Part shown: one piece after another, positions 1-6,864 of the stretch
Position numbering within the stretch: position 1 is the stretch's first letter
Layout of the letters: every line of letters begins with the position of its first letter
NCBI GenBank assembly: GCA_028709985.1
Contig: JAQUTB010000028.1
Span: 1-11,552, forward strand
Direction of reading: 5' to 3'
Source of the DNA: Dethiosulfovibrio sp.
Lineage (GTDB): Bacteria > Synergistota > Synergistia > Synergistales > Dethiosulfovibrionaceae
DNA: 11,552 bases
The notes under the pieces: generated by a model
Databases searched by the model: none
Seen by the model: the letters and a program-made list of their open reading frames with translations, nothing else
Told to the model about the DNA's origin: nothing
Made by a program: the position numbers and the translations under genes

Positions 1-290
1 CACTCCCTGGTTATCTTGAGGTCCTTGACCAACCCCTTGGAGCTGGAGAAAACCTTATCCCGAACCACCTGAAAATCCTTCATCTCGGTTATACCCTCGA
101 CCCTGGCCCCTATAGCTTTCTCCAGCGCGTTGCGGTATAGTTGTTTTTTGGCCGATTCCCTGGCTGCACTGACGTTCCCGTCCAAGATGGCCGCCTCTCC
201 CTGAGCCTCGACCGTTGCCCCAAAGGACCTCACAGGCATCAGGGCAAAGAGGGCCAGGCATAAAATTAGACGTATAGTCCTTGCTCTCAT
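1..290 (-). CDS. Secreted protein with FlgT N-terminal-like domain (partial, 3' end outside window)
   Basis: ATG at 290 is preceded by the ribosome site AAGGGAGG eight bases upstream. The reading frame stays open to the window edge, giving 96 residues. Residues 1-25 form a signal peptide: Arg-rich start, hydrophobic LILCLALFALMP, then RSFGA just before the mature TVEAQGEA. The mature part reads VEAQGEAAILDGNVSAARESAKKQ, then NALEKAIGARVEG, and ends near SSSKGLVKDLKITRE. This matches my recollection of the pattern of flagellar assembly T N-terminal and LPP20-like domains (V-x-G-x-A, an AR..A helix, a later s-kG.v). The product is probably periplasmic or outer-membrane associated; in Vibrio, FlgT builds the H-ring of the flagellar motor. 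The family call rests on this pattern only, so a flagellar role here is inference. A good sigma-70-type promoter lies upstream. Confidence 0.7.
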   Translation of the reverse strand, partial: MRARTIRLILCLALFALMPVRSFGATVEAQGEAAILDGNVSAARESAKKQLYRNALEKAIGARVEGITEMKDFQVVRDKVFSSSKGLVKDLKITRE

Positions 291-340
291 AGTAAAAACC
301 TCCCTTCATAAGTAGGTGGATTTTTTCTGCTCTTTTTTCT

Positions 341-369
341 ATACTATGATCTTGGTACTCCTAAGTCAA
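341..369 (-). promoter_or_regulatory. Sigma-70-type promoter of the FlgT_N-like gene
   Basis: On the minus strand a -35 box TTGACT (369-364) is followed after exactly 17 bp by TAGTAT (346-341). Transcription would start near 334, giving a leader of about 44 nt that contains the AAGGGAGG ribosome site. The -35 box lies only a few bases from the -35 region of the opposite promoter, so the two are back to back. Confidence 0.6.
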
Positions 370-373
370 CGAG

Positions 374-403
374 GTCACATTACGGTGCGGAAACTGGTAT
401 AAT
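374..403 (+). promoter_or_regulatory. Extended -10 promoter for the 496/591 transcript
   Basis: A perfect extended -10, TG-G-TATAAT, occupies 395-403. The -35 region (about 374-380, GTCACA/TCACAT) is weak, as expected for extended -10 promoters. The start site would be near 410, about 85 nt before the 31-codon ORF. It faces away from the minus-strand promoter at 341-369. Confidence 0.6.
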
Positions 404-417
404 GCCTTATTGGAAAG

Positions 418-446
418 GGAGTTTGAAATCTACTCCGGGCTTTTTT
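418..446 (+). terminator. Short hairpin with T-run in the leader; possible attenuator
   Basis: GGAGT (418-422) pairs with ACTCC (432-436); then come GGGC and six T (441-446). GCC (404-406) could also pair with GGC (438-440). The core stem is only 5 bp, so as a terminator it is weak. It lies between the promoter and the first ribosome site, where a conditional terminator would act. Confidence 0.3.
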
Positions 447-495
447 CGTTTTGGCTAAATTTTTTTCTCGGAAACGCCGAAACAGGAGGGATTTT

Positions 496-591
496 ATGCT
501 ATCATTTTCCCTATACGAAGGCACAGAAGGACAGACAGGAGACATAATTCTCCGGCGTTTGTCCGCCGGACAGCAGAAGGAGATGGGATAA
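496..591 (+). CDS. Small ORF of 31 codons, translationally coupled to the next gene
   Basis: ATG at 496 is preceded by CAGGAGGG with a 5-nt spacer, the best ribosome site on the plus strand and of the same form as those of the long genes here. The peptide begins MLSFSLYEGTEGQTGD and ends RRLSAGQQKEMG. Its TAA stop overlaps the next ATG as TAATG (589-593), a typical coupling arrangement. A 7-bp hairpin, TCCGGCG/CGCCGGA (551-570), lies inside it and ends just before the ribosome site of the next gene. It could be a leader peptide or a functional small protein; nothing in the peptide is recognised. Translation is inferred from the signals only. Confidence 0.5.
   Translation: MLSFSLYEGTEGQTGDIILRRLSAGQQKEMG
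551..570 (+). promoter_or_regulatory. Hairpin just upstream of the ribosome site of gene 591
   Basis: TCCGGCG (551-557) and CGCCGGA (564-570) form a perfect 7-bp GC-rich stem with loop TTTGTC. It falls within the 31-codon ORF, six bases before AAGGAG at 577-582. Ribosomes crossing the small ORF would melt it. Confidence 0.45.
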
Positions 592-1112
592 TGTACGAAG
601 ACGACAACATCAAGGCAAACAAGGCAGCAGAGCAGGAAGAGGAACTTATGGCGGACGAAATGGTGGCAGAGGAAGAGGAGATGGAGCAGGACTTCGATGA
701 CTGTTGCTGCAACTCCGACTATGACTCCTGCTCCGGCGGAGAGAGCAAGGTCAAGAAGTACGGCCTTCTCATCCTCATGGCGGTCATTTTCCTGGGTCTT
801 TTCTCCGGAATAATGCTCAGGCTGGACCGTCTCGAGGACAAAATGGCGGAGACCGGCAAGAACGTCGCCGCAGCCGAAGCTACCATGGTGGAGAAGACCA
901 AGGCGATGGAGGCCAGCCTGGCCCAGATCAACGAGACCTTCAAGTCCATGGAGGCCCGTCTTGACGTCATAGCCAAGGCCAACACCGGTGCCATCGATGC
1001 CGTCGAGGAGATGAAGGAGCTTTACAAGTCCACCGATCAGGTCCTCAGGGAGACCTTGGTCGCCAGGGACCAGCTTATCAGAGAGATCATCAGCAACCTC
1101 AGGCTTCCTTAG
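591..1112 (+). CDS. Acidic, Cys-rich single-pass membrane protein with periplasmic coiled coil; function unknown
   Basis: This 173-residue protein starts at an ATG overlapping the preceding stop (TAATG), with AAGGAG upstream. Residues 1-37 are strongly acidic (17 Asp/Glu) with almost no hydrophobic core. A cysteine cluster follows: Cys38, 39, 40 and 47 within DDCCCNSDYDSC. Lys-rich KVKK (53-56) precedes one membrane span (about 58-77, core LLILMAVIFLGLF), so the N-terminus should be cytoplasmic and the C-terminus outside. Residues 78-170 are Ala/Glu/Lys/Met-rich helix with heptad-like spacing (LDRLEDKM, MEASLAQINETF, MEARLDVI), most likely a coiled coil. The cysteines could bind a metal or form thiol links in the cytosol; this is inference. 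I recognise no family. The gene ends at a strong terminator. Confidence 0.8.
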   Translation: MYEDDNIKANKAAEQEEELMADEMVAEEEEMEQDFDDCCCNSDYDSCSGGESKVKKYGLLILMAVIFLGLFSGIMLRLDRLEDKMAETGKNVAAAEATMVEKTKAMEASLAQINETFKSMEARLDVIAKANTGAIDAVEEMKELYKSTDQVLRETLVARDQLIREIISNLRLP

Positions 1113-1119
1113 TATAATA

Positions 1120-1153
1120 AAAAAAAGAGACCCGTTGGGGTCTCTTTTTTTTT
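1120..1153. terminator. Bidirectional intrinsic terminator between convergent genes
   Basis: GAGACCC (1127-1133) pairs with GGGTCTC (1138-1144) around loop GTTG. Seven A precede the stem and nine T follow it (1145-1153), so a U-tract follows the hairpin in both directions. It closes gene 591-1112 on the plus strand and the acetyltransferase on the minus strand, whose TAA stop lies inside the T-run. Confidence 0.92.
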
Positions 1154-1913
1154 ACCCTGCTTGGCTGTCCTCGTCCCCGAAGAGGGACGGTATCGCCTTG
1201 GACCGCCTGACTCCCTTTCCGTAGCGCAGCAACACATCGTCGCCACGCCTCTCAAGCTCGTATCCCACCGCACCCATGGCCAGAGCCTGCCTGTGACAGG
1301 CAACGTCCTTGGCGGATATCCTGAGAGGAAGATGACGGGATATCACCAGAGGATCGTCCAGGTCCTGCCAGGTTATAAAACGGTTATGGCCTCCGTAGAG
1401 CTTCTTGCAGGCCACCACGTAATATCCCTCGGCCAGGACGTTCTTCAGGCTAGCCCAGTTTCTGGGCGACACGGTGGAGATAACATACCTCTTCCTGGAT
1501 GGAAGAAAAGAGCCTGAGGCCTCTATGAGCATCCTGTGGAGGCCGTTACCCCGGTAATCCCGGTCAACCACAACTATATCCCTCATGGCGAAGGACTCTA
1601 TGGGCCAATCGTCCAGATAGGTCCCCTCCATCACCTTGGACATATCCTCAAAGACCCACGAAAAAACGCACATAGCCACCAACAGCCCTGCGGCCCTGAC
1701 CCCCAAGGCAAAGCCCTCCCCAGAGAGGTTTCGCTCTATAGAGTTCTCCGAGGCATAAATGTCCTCGTCTGCCACCTCGTTATACACCCTGGCGTTGAGA
1801 GCCATGACATCGTCGTAATCTGACATATCCAAACGACACAGTCGGGCGGGGACGGGGCGGCGATCTCCGTGACGATGAAGTATCAACAGTTTGCTCTCAT
1901 GGTTTGACAACAC
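1152..1913 (-). CDS. GNAT-family N-acetyltransferase
   Basis: This 253-residue protein starts at GTG 1913, preceded by GAGGAGGG at good spacing; a nearby ATG (1900) is out of frame. The GNAT fold is seen at 35-175. DYDDVMALNARVYNEV begins the domain. RDIVVVDRDYRGNGLHRMLIEA (111-132) is strand 4 plus the acetyl-CoA pyrophosphate loop, with RGNGLHR fitting R/Q-x-x-G-x-G/A. VISTVSPRNWASLKNVLAEGY (144-164) is strand 5 and the Asn-containing motif B helix, followed by a KKLYGG strand. About 75 residues after that form a C-terminal extension seen in some GNAT proteins. The acceptor substrate cannot be told. The gene appears to stand alone: a terminator follows it and about 270 bp separate it from the gene upstream. 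Confidence 0.85.
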   Translation of the reverse strand: MLSNHESKLLILHRHGDRRPVPARLCRLDMSDYDDVMALNARVYNEVADEDIYASENSIERNLSGEGFALGVRAAGLLVAMCVFSWVFEDMSKVMEGTYLDDWPIESFAMRDIVVVDRDYRGNGLHRMLIEASGSFLPSRKRYVISTVSPRNWASLKNVLAEGYYVVACKKLYGGHNRFITWQDLDDPLVISRHLPLRISAKDVACHRQALAMGAVGYELERRGDDVLLRYGKGVRRSKAIPSLFGDEDSQAG

Positions 1914-2078
1914 GGAAAATCCCTCCTCAGTTCAGTTGACCCCCACGGACAATGAGAGTTCCTATAGGTAAACGGATAAACATGGGTATATCGGATCAAA
2001 AAGTGAAAAAGGAAGATAAACGAAGGAAAAAGACGATGCGGGAGCTTTTCGGCCCAAAAGGAGAACTACCCTGATATA

Positions 2079-2084
2079 AGTATA
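2079..2084 (-). promoter_or_regulatory. Extended -10 element, possible promoter of the acetyltransferase gene
   Basis: On the minus strand TG-T-TATACT is a good extended -10; the -10 hexamer is 2084-2079. The best -35 match, TTGCTA, is 19 bp away, so recognition would rest on the -10. Transcription from about 2072 would give a leader of roughly 160 nt. The rest of 1914-2078 shows no other clear promoter. Confidence 0.4.
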
Positions 2085-2130
2085 ACACACACATGCCAAA
2101 CCATAGCAACATGACTTGCTTTTTACAAAA

Positions 2131-2179
2131 GGGCAAAGAACAGGGGCCAGTCCGACGGACTGCCCCCTGTTCTTTGCCC
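2131..2179 (-). terminator. Strong hairpin terminator after the chemotaxis gene
   Basis: A perfect 16-bp stem (2131-2146 with 2164-2179) encloses a C-C mismatch and a second 6-bp stem CAGTCC/GGACTG (2148-2153 with 2157-2162, loop GAC). It begins one base after the TAG of the chemotaxis gene. On the minus strand it is followed by TTTTG, a short U-tract. In the plus direction no T-run follows, so it serves the minus strand. Confidence 0.8.
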
Positions 2180-2180
2180 T

Positions 2181-4355
2181 CTAACTACGTTTCTGGATCA
2201 AAGTCAGGGGTCGATCCCCAAGCTCGTCCAGCGAAAAAGTCTCTACTATAGCGTTTAGTCGCTCGGCCCCGGACGCCAATCCCTGGGCTTCCTGTGCGAC
2301 CTGTTCGGACGCCGTAGCGGTGTCCTCGCTGCCCTTCTTCACACTCACTAGGATCTCAGCTGTCTCAATGGTCCCCTTGGTCGCCTGATCGATCCCGGAC
2401 GCCATCTCCTGGCTGGCCGCAGCCTGTTCCTCGGCCAGGGCCGCTATGTTCTGCATGGCTCCCTCGACCCTAGAGATATGGTTTAGGGCCTCGTCGAGGT
2501 TGGATATAGCGGCGTCCGACGCATCCACTATACGCTCAACCACCTGATCGACCTCCTTCATGGATGCGGTCGAGGAGGAGGCGTTCTCCTGTAACGCTCC
2601 TATGAGATCCACCACGTTGCGAGCAGCTCCATTGCTCTCCTCTGCCAGCTTACGGACCTCCTCAGCCACCACAGCAAAACCTCGACCATGCTCCCCAGCT
2701 CTTGCCGCCTCTATGGCGGCGTTCAGGGCCAACAGATTGGTCTGATCGGCTATTGACGTGATCGTGGCCACAAAGGACGTTATCGCCTCAACCGACTCCT
2801 CCACCTGGACCATGCTCTCCATAGTATTCGACGAACGATCGCCGACGGCCCTGATCATGTCCACCATGGATCTGACGTGGCTGACCGCCTCCTGGCTGAT
2901 GCGGCTCATCTCCATGGACGCCTCAGAGCCTTCCGCCGCACTGTCAGCCGCACCGGAGGCTCCGGCGGAGACCTCCTGGACACCGGCGGTGGTCTCCTCC
3001 AAAGCGGCGGAGTTCGCCTCGGCCAAGTTCCCAACGTGATCCAACGAGGCTTTGACCTCCTCTATCGAAGCCACCGTCTCCTGGGCCAAGGCAGCCAAGG
3101 ACTGGGACGTGCCGGTGATAAGCCCTGATTCGCTCTGGATAGAGCGCACGAAATCGCTCACCTTAGATTGCATCGTCCTGAGGGACTGTATCATCTCGGC
3201 GATCTCGTCGTTGCGATATTTATACAGCCAAGAGCGAGAGGCATCAGACCTGAAATCCAGCTGAGAAAACCTGTCCAATATCTCAGACAGCCCCACGACA
3301 GGCTTGACGATCCTTCCTGTTATCAAAAACACCGCTACAGCCATAAGTAAAAGCCCCAATACCGACGCCAATATCACGTTCCGAAACAGTACGTCAGCCT
3401 CTTTGGTCACGTCGGACATGGGCACCGTTACGGCCAAGCTCCACGGTGGAAGGCCGTCCCCCAGGGACACAGGTACGTGAACCTTAAAAGCCTTCTCACC
3501 AAGATCAAGAGCGTAGTCGAACGTTACCTCCTCGATGCCGGACGATATGACGTTCAGGATTCGGTCCAGATCCTGGATCTTTCCTCGCCCAATCTCCTCC
3601 AAGGTCTTCTCCATCATCTTTTCGTTGGGATGATACAGAAAATATCCCTCGTTGGAGAACAGCGTGTTGTAGCTGTTCTCCGTCACAGAGACAGCCTCGA
3701 CCCGTTTTGCGAATACATCTAGATCCAGGTCTATCCCCACAACGCCCATGACCCTTCCGTCGACCTTAATCGGGACGGAGATGCCGGTCATGAAAAAAGA
3801 GCTCCCCTCTTCCCCGCTATATGAGTATTGACAAGGCTCCGCCACGATGGGACGACCGGAGCGAAGGGCCCCGTAATACCATTGTCCATCTTTCAGGCTT
3901 TCCTCTGTGGTGTCGTATGTCCTCACGATGGAGCCGCCGTCACGTACGAAAGTACCCTCAAAACGGCCAGTATCCTGAAAACCGTCTATACCGGCAAACT
4001 GTATATCTTTGCCGTCAAACTCGTTGGGCTCGAACACAAACCAAACCGCAAGAGCTCCCGGACTCCTCTCCAGCAGGTGATGGGCCATGGTCAAGACGTT
4101 TTCTCTATCGCCAGAGCGTGAAGCGGCGATCCCCTCGACGGAGGCCCCAAAGGCCGATATAGCGGTGGTAAAACGCTCCATCTCCCTGGTTATCTCCAGG
4201 GAGTACTTCTCAGCCACTATCTGTATGTCCTTCTCGGCCTGCTCGACGGCGTTTACCCTGACTGTCAACCCCACGTAAGCCGCGATTCCCCCCTGGACTA
4301 TCAGTAGGCCACAGAGAATCCACGCCAAGATTTTTCCCCTCAGCTTAAGACGCAA
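2181..4355 (-). CDS. Methyl-accepting chemotaxis protein with periplasmic Cache-type sensor
   Basis: With TTG 4355 as start (AAAAAAAGGGGG eight bases upstream) the protein has 724 residues. A longer frame from TTG 4388 (735) lacks any ribosome site. Domains in the shorter numbering: membrane span 9-31; periplasmic double-Cache-like sensor about 33-325 ([31 protein letters not shown], then [12 protein letters not shown]); second span about 326-346; HAMP about 347-400; cytoplasmic coiled-coil signalling domain to the end. The signalling tip [20 protein letters not shown]...[15 protein letters not shown] (about 535-570) is textbook and binds CheA and Che[14 protein letters not shown] and [13 protein letters not shown] are probable methylation helices. 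No NWETF-type CheR tether is present; the end is LTLIQKRS. It senses an unknown small molecule and controls flagellar rotation. The Arg usual before WY in amino-acid-binding Cache domains is not seen (DGQWYYG). Confidence 0.95.
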   Translation of the reverse strand: MRLKLRGKILAWILCGLLIVQGGIAAYVGLTVRVNAVEQAEKDIQIVAEKYSLEITREMERFTTAISAFGASVEGIAASRSGDRENVLTMAHHLLERSPGALAVWFVFEPNEFDGKDIQFAGIDGFQDTGRFEGTFVRDGGSIVRTYDTTEESLKDGQWYYGALRSGRPIVAEPCQYSYSGEEGSSFFMTGISVPIKVDGRVMGVVGIDLDLDVFAKRVEAVSVTENSYNTLFSNEGYFLYHPNEKMMEKTLEEIGRGKIQDLDRILNVISSGIEEVTFDYALDLGEKAFKVHVPVSLGDGLPPWSLAVTVPMSDVTKEADVLFRNVILASVLGLLLMAVAVFLITGRIVKPVVGLSEILDRFSQLDFRSDASRSWLYKYRNDEIAEMIQSLRTMQSKVSDFVRSIQSESGLITGTSQSLAALAQETVASIEEVKASLDHVGNLAEANSAALEETTAGVQEVSAGASGAADSAAEGSEASMEMSRISQEAVSHVRSMVDMIRAVGDRSSNTMESMVQVEESVEAITSFVATITSIADQTNLLALNAAIEAARAGEHGRGFAVVAEEVRKLAEESNGAARNVVDLIGALQENASSSTASMKEVDQVVERIVDASDAAISNLDEALNHISRVEGAMQNIAALAEEQAAASQEMASGIDQATKGTIETAEILVSVKKGSEDTATASEQVAQEAQGLASGAERLNAIVETFSLDELGDRPLTLIQKRS

Positions 4356-4405
4356 AACCGCATCCCCCTTTTTTTCGCCCCCACCCAAGCAGAAAAGCGA
4401 ACTTT

Positions 4406-4434
4406 TTTATATTCAAGCATGATCTTTAGCTAAA
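4406..4434 (-). promoter_or_regulatory. Candidate promoter of the chemotaxis gene
   Basis: On the minus strand TTTAGC (4434-4429) and TATAAA (4411-4406) are spaced by 17 bp. The start site would be about 45 nt before TTG 4355, which supports the shorter start. I saw no clear sigma-28 motif (TAAA-N15-GCCGATAA), though chemotaxis genes often use it. Confidence 0.4.
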
Positions 4435-4611
4435 CAAAACTATATTGAGCTGTTTAAACACAAAAACGGTTCTCATTAGCGCGCCTTGATCATTATCCCC
4501 AATGCAAAAAAGGCTGTCAATATAGGTATCCATTCTGCACGGGCGGGTCGATCCTAAAGTCATACCCACATGGTCCCAAATACCTGTGGGGGGGGAGGCA
4601 CGGTGGATGGA
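4435..4611. other. Gap between chemotaxis gene and operon terminator
   Basis: No gene with a ribosome site was found. A 62-codon minus-strand frame (4426-4614) lacks one. The only structure noted is a hairpin at 4565-4590: CCCACA pairs with TGTGGG and, past a bulged T, GGT with ACC. It is followed by a G-run (eight G from 4588) and has no T-run, so it is not a terminator. Confidence 0.4.
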
Positions 4612-4666
4612 CACAAAAAAAGCCAGGCACGGCGCATATCCTGCCGCACCCGGCCTAGGCCTGGCT
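4612..4666 (-). terminator. Intrinsic terminator of the proB-proA-ddl operon
   Basis: AGCCAGGC (4621-4628) pairs with GCCTGGCT (4659-4666); the 30-nt interior can fold further (CGGC 4630-4633 with GCCG 4643-4646). On the minus strand a run of T (opposite the A-run 4615-4621) then G follows. The hairpin starts directly after the TAG stop of ddl. Confidence 0.88.
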
Positions 4667-5599
4667 CTAACCCCTCAATATAAGCGATTCATCGACTATA
4701 TAGTCTAAAAGCTCCGGGAAGGAGTATCCGGCCGCCTTAGCCGCCTTGGGAACCAGGCTGTTGGAGGTCATCCCAGGAGCGGTGTTTATCTCCAAAATCC
4801 AGGGGCGACCCTCTGGATCGACCCTGAAGTCCACCCGGGAGTATATGGAACAGCCGGAGGCCCTGTGGGCAGCGCAGGCCTGGGAGCCTAGGAGGTCCGC
4901 CAGACCTGGGTCAAGCTCAGCGGGGGCAAAGTATCCACTTCTGCCTCCGTACTTGGCCCTGTAGTCGTAAAAACCTCCCTCGGGAACTATCTCCACAGCA
5001 GGGAGAGCCCTGGGCACGCCGCGGAAGTCGACAACTGCCACGGTTATCTCCCTGCCCGGTATATAGGCCTCCACCAGCGCCCTGTCGTCAAGCTCCCAGG
5101 ACGACTCGAGGGCAACCTGGATACGAGACCCATCCGAGACGATGGAGGTCGCCACGGTGCTTCCTCCGCAGCAGGGTTTGACCACAAGAGAGCCCCAACG
5201 GCGGAGCTCCTCCGTAAGGTCTGTAGACTCTCCCTTTCGAACCTCGATCCCCCATGGGACATCCAGCCCAACCGAGGAGAACACCCCTTTGGAGATCGCC
5301 TTGTCCATGGACACAGCACAGCCCGCCGGGCCGGAGCCGGTGTAGGGAACCCCCGACATGTCCAGCACCGCCTGTAGATGGCCGTCCTCACCCCAGCCTC
5401 CGTGAAGGGCCACGAAGAAAAGGTCGGGGATCTGCCGCCTTAAGACCCTGAACAGGTCCGATGGGGAAGCTAGATCCGCCTCAATCACCGAGTGACCGGC
5501 CTCCCTGAGGCCGTTGGCCACGGCCCTGCCGCTGTCCAGCGAGACGGCCCTCTCTGGGCTGTCTCCACCGAAGAGCACCGTTATATCCCTTTGCCTCAC
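4667..5599 (-). CDS. ddl: D-alanine--D-alanine ligase
   Basis: This cytoplasmic ATP-grasp enzyme joins two D-alanines for the peptidoglycan pentapeptide; at 310 residues it has the usual length. It starts at GTG 5599, two bases after the proA stop, with GAGG upstream. Visible landmarks: LFGGDSPERAVSLDSG (9-24, Glu16); HGGWGEDGHLQ then VPYTGSG (66-90); MDK (Lys100); VVKPCCGGSTVAT (139-151, Lys141 and Ser147); EAYIPGREITVAV (177-189, Glu177 and Glu184); FYDYRAKYGG (210-219, Lys216-Tyr217); SRVDF (Arg255, Asp257); EINTAPGMT (Glu270, Asn272). The KY motif is that of D-Ala-D-Ala enzymes rather than of D-lactate-type Van ligases. The nucleotide loop GGSTVAT differs from the common GSSVGV. It is the last gene of the operon, before the terminator. 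Confidence 0.95.
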   Translation of the reverse strand: MRQRDITVLFGGDSPERAVSLDSGRAVANGLREAGHSVIEADLASPSDLFRVLRRQIPDLFFVALHGGWGEDGHLQAVLDMSGVPYTGSGPAGCAVSMDKAISKGVFSSVGLDVPWGIEVRKGESTDLTEELRRWGSLVVKPCCGGSTVATSIVSDGSRIQVALESSWELDDRALVEAYIPGREITVAVVDFRGVPRALPAVEIVPEGGFYDYRAKYGGRSGYFAPAELDPGLADLLGSQACAAHRASGCSIYSRVDFRVDPEGRPWILEINTAPGMTSNSLVPKAAKAAGYSFPELLDYIVDESLILRG

Positions 5600-5601
5600 G
5601 C

Positions 5602-6843
5602 CTAACCTCGAATCTGTCCCGACCCCAGGACGCGATATTTGACCGTGGTGAGGTGCTCCACTCCCATAGGGCCTCTGGCGTGGATCTTCTGGGTGCTTAT
5701 GCCCATCTCGGCCCCGAAGCCGAAGACCGATCCGTCGGTAAACCTGGTGGAGGCGTTGACGTAGACCGAGGAGGCGTCCACCTGGTCCAAAAACGTCCTG
5801 GAGGCGAGGTAATCCTCCGTGACTATCGCCTCGCTGTGGCCCGACCCGTGACGGTTTATGTGATCAATAGCCTCCTCTAAGGAATCCACCATCTTGACCG
5901 ATAGGATCAGCGCAAGGTACTCTGTGTCCCAGTCCTCGTCGGTAGCGCAGGCCATGGGGACCAAAGAGCGAACCCGCCCGTCCCCTCTGAGCTCCACCCC
6001 GGCCTCTGCCATAGCCGAAGCAAGAGATGGCAGGAACGAAGGAGCCACGTCGGAATGGACCAGCAGAGTCTCGATGGAGTTGCAGACCGAGGGCCTCTGG
6101 GCCTTGGCGTTGACCGCTATTTGAACCGCCATATCTTGGTTCGCAAAGCGATCGACGTAGAGGTGACACAGCCCCATACCGGTCATTATCACGGGAACCT
6201 TGGCATGGGCTTTCACCGCTTCCTTAAGGCCCTTGCCTCCCCTTGGGATCAGCACGTCCAGATCCTCCAGAGCCATCAACGCCTGGGTAGCCTCCCTTCC
6301 GGGATCGTCCAGAAGCTGCACCGAGTCCTCCGGGAACCCCGAGGATTTAAGCGCCCCCCTGAGCAGGGACGCTATGGCACGGTTGGAGTTGACCGCCTCC
6401 CTGCCCCCTCTGAGTATTACGGCGTTGCCCGCCTTCAGACAAAGCCCGGACGCATCCGCGGTCACGTTGGGGCGGGACTCGTAGATCATCCCTATGACAC
6501 CTAGAGGGACCTTTACCCTGGATATCTCCAGTCCCTGGTCGTTTATCCACCTGTCTCCCTTTCCCAGTGGATCGGGAAGGGACGCTATCTCCTCAAGGCC
6601 CTTCGCCATGGATTCAACCCTGCCATCGTCCAACGAGAGCCGCTCGAGAAGGGGCTCGGACAGCCCCGAAGCCCTCCCGTTGGACAGATCCAGGCCGTTA
6701 GCCTCGATTATGCCCTTAGCCCCATCCCTCAGAGCCCTCGCCATGGAGCGAAGCAGGCTATCCCTGTCCTTGCCGCTGGACTGGGCCGTAAAGCGGGACG
6801 CAGCTACAGCCGCCGCCCCCATTTCCTTTAAGTTTAACTCCAT
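5602..6843 (-). CDS. proA: Glutamate-5-semialdehyde dehydrogenase (gamma-glutamyl phosphate reductase)
   Basis: ProA reduces gamma-glutamyl phosphate with NADPH to glutamate-5-semialdehyde, step two of proline synthesis; it follows proB, as expected. From ATG 6843 it has 413 residues, close to the E. coli enzyme (417). A GTG at 6855 would add four residues, but its GAGG lies only two bases away, so ATG is preferred; even so the ribosome site is weak and coupling to proB is likely. Family landmarks: VPLGVIGMIYESRPNVT, CLKAGNAVILRGG, DVLIPRGGKGL, AKAQRPSVCNSIETLLVH with the catalytic Cys (254 in this numbering), and the C-terminal VYVNASTRFTDG, FGFGAEMGISTQKIHARGP and EHLTTVKY. No damage is seen. 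The stop lies two bases before ddl. Confidence 0.96.
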   Translation of the reverse strand: MELNLKEMGAAAVAASRFTAQSSGKDRDSLLRSMARALRDGAKGIIEANGLDLSNGRASGLSEPLLERLSLDDGRVESMAKGLEEIASLPDPLGKGDRWINDQGLEISRVKVPLGVIGMIYESRPNVTADASGLCLKAGNAVILRGGREAVNSNRAIASLLRGALKSSGFPEDSVQLLDDPGREATQALMALEDLDVLIPRGGKGLKEAVKAHAKVPVIMTGMGLCHLYVDRFANQDMAVQIAVNAKAQRPSVCNSIETLLVHSDVAPSFLPSLASAMAEAGVELRGDGRVRSLVPMACATDEDWDTEYLALILSVKMVDSLEEAIDHINRHGSGHSEAIVTEDYLASRTFLDQVDASSVYVNASTRFTDGSVFGFGAEMGISTQKIHARGPMGVEHLTTVKYRVLGSGQIRG

Positions 6844-6864
6844 AATCTTACCCACTTCCTCACT

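Noticed and set aside
55..309. Minus-strand 84-codon frame starting at the ATG near 309
   Set aside because: The overlapping frame from ATG 290 has the ribosome site, a signal peptide and a family-like pattern; this one starts inside that ribosome site region and is Gly/Arg-rich.
1952..2074. Plus-strand 40-codon ORF (or 30 codons from 1982) encoding a very basic peptide ending ELFGPKGELP
   Set aside because: Neither start has a convincing ribosome site and no good promoter precedes it; the region is A-rich on this strand, which makes Lys-rich frames by chance.
4426..4614. Minus-strand 62-codon frame between the chemotaxis gene and ddl
   Set aside because: No ribosome site, no recognisable protein character, and it overlaps the chemotaxis promoter and a hairpin.
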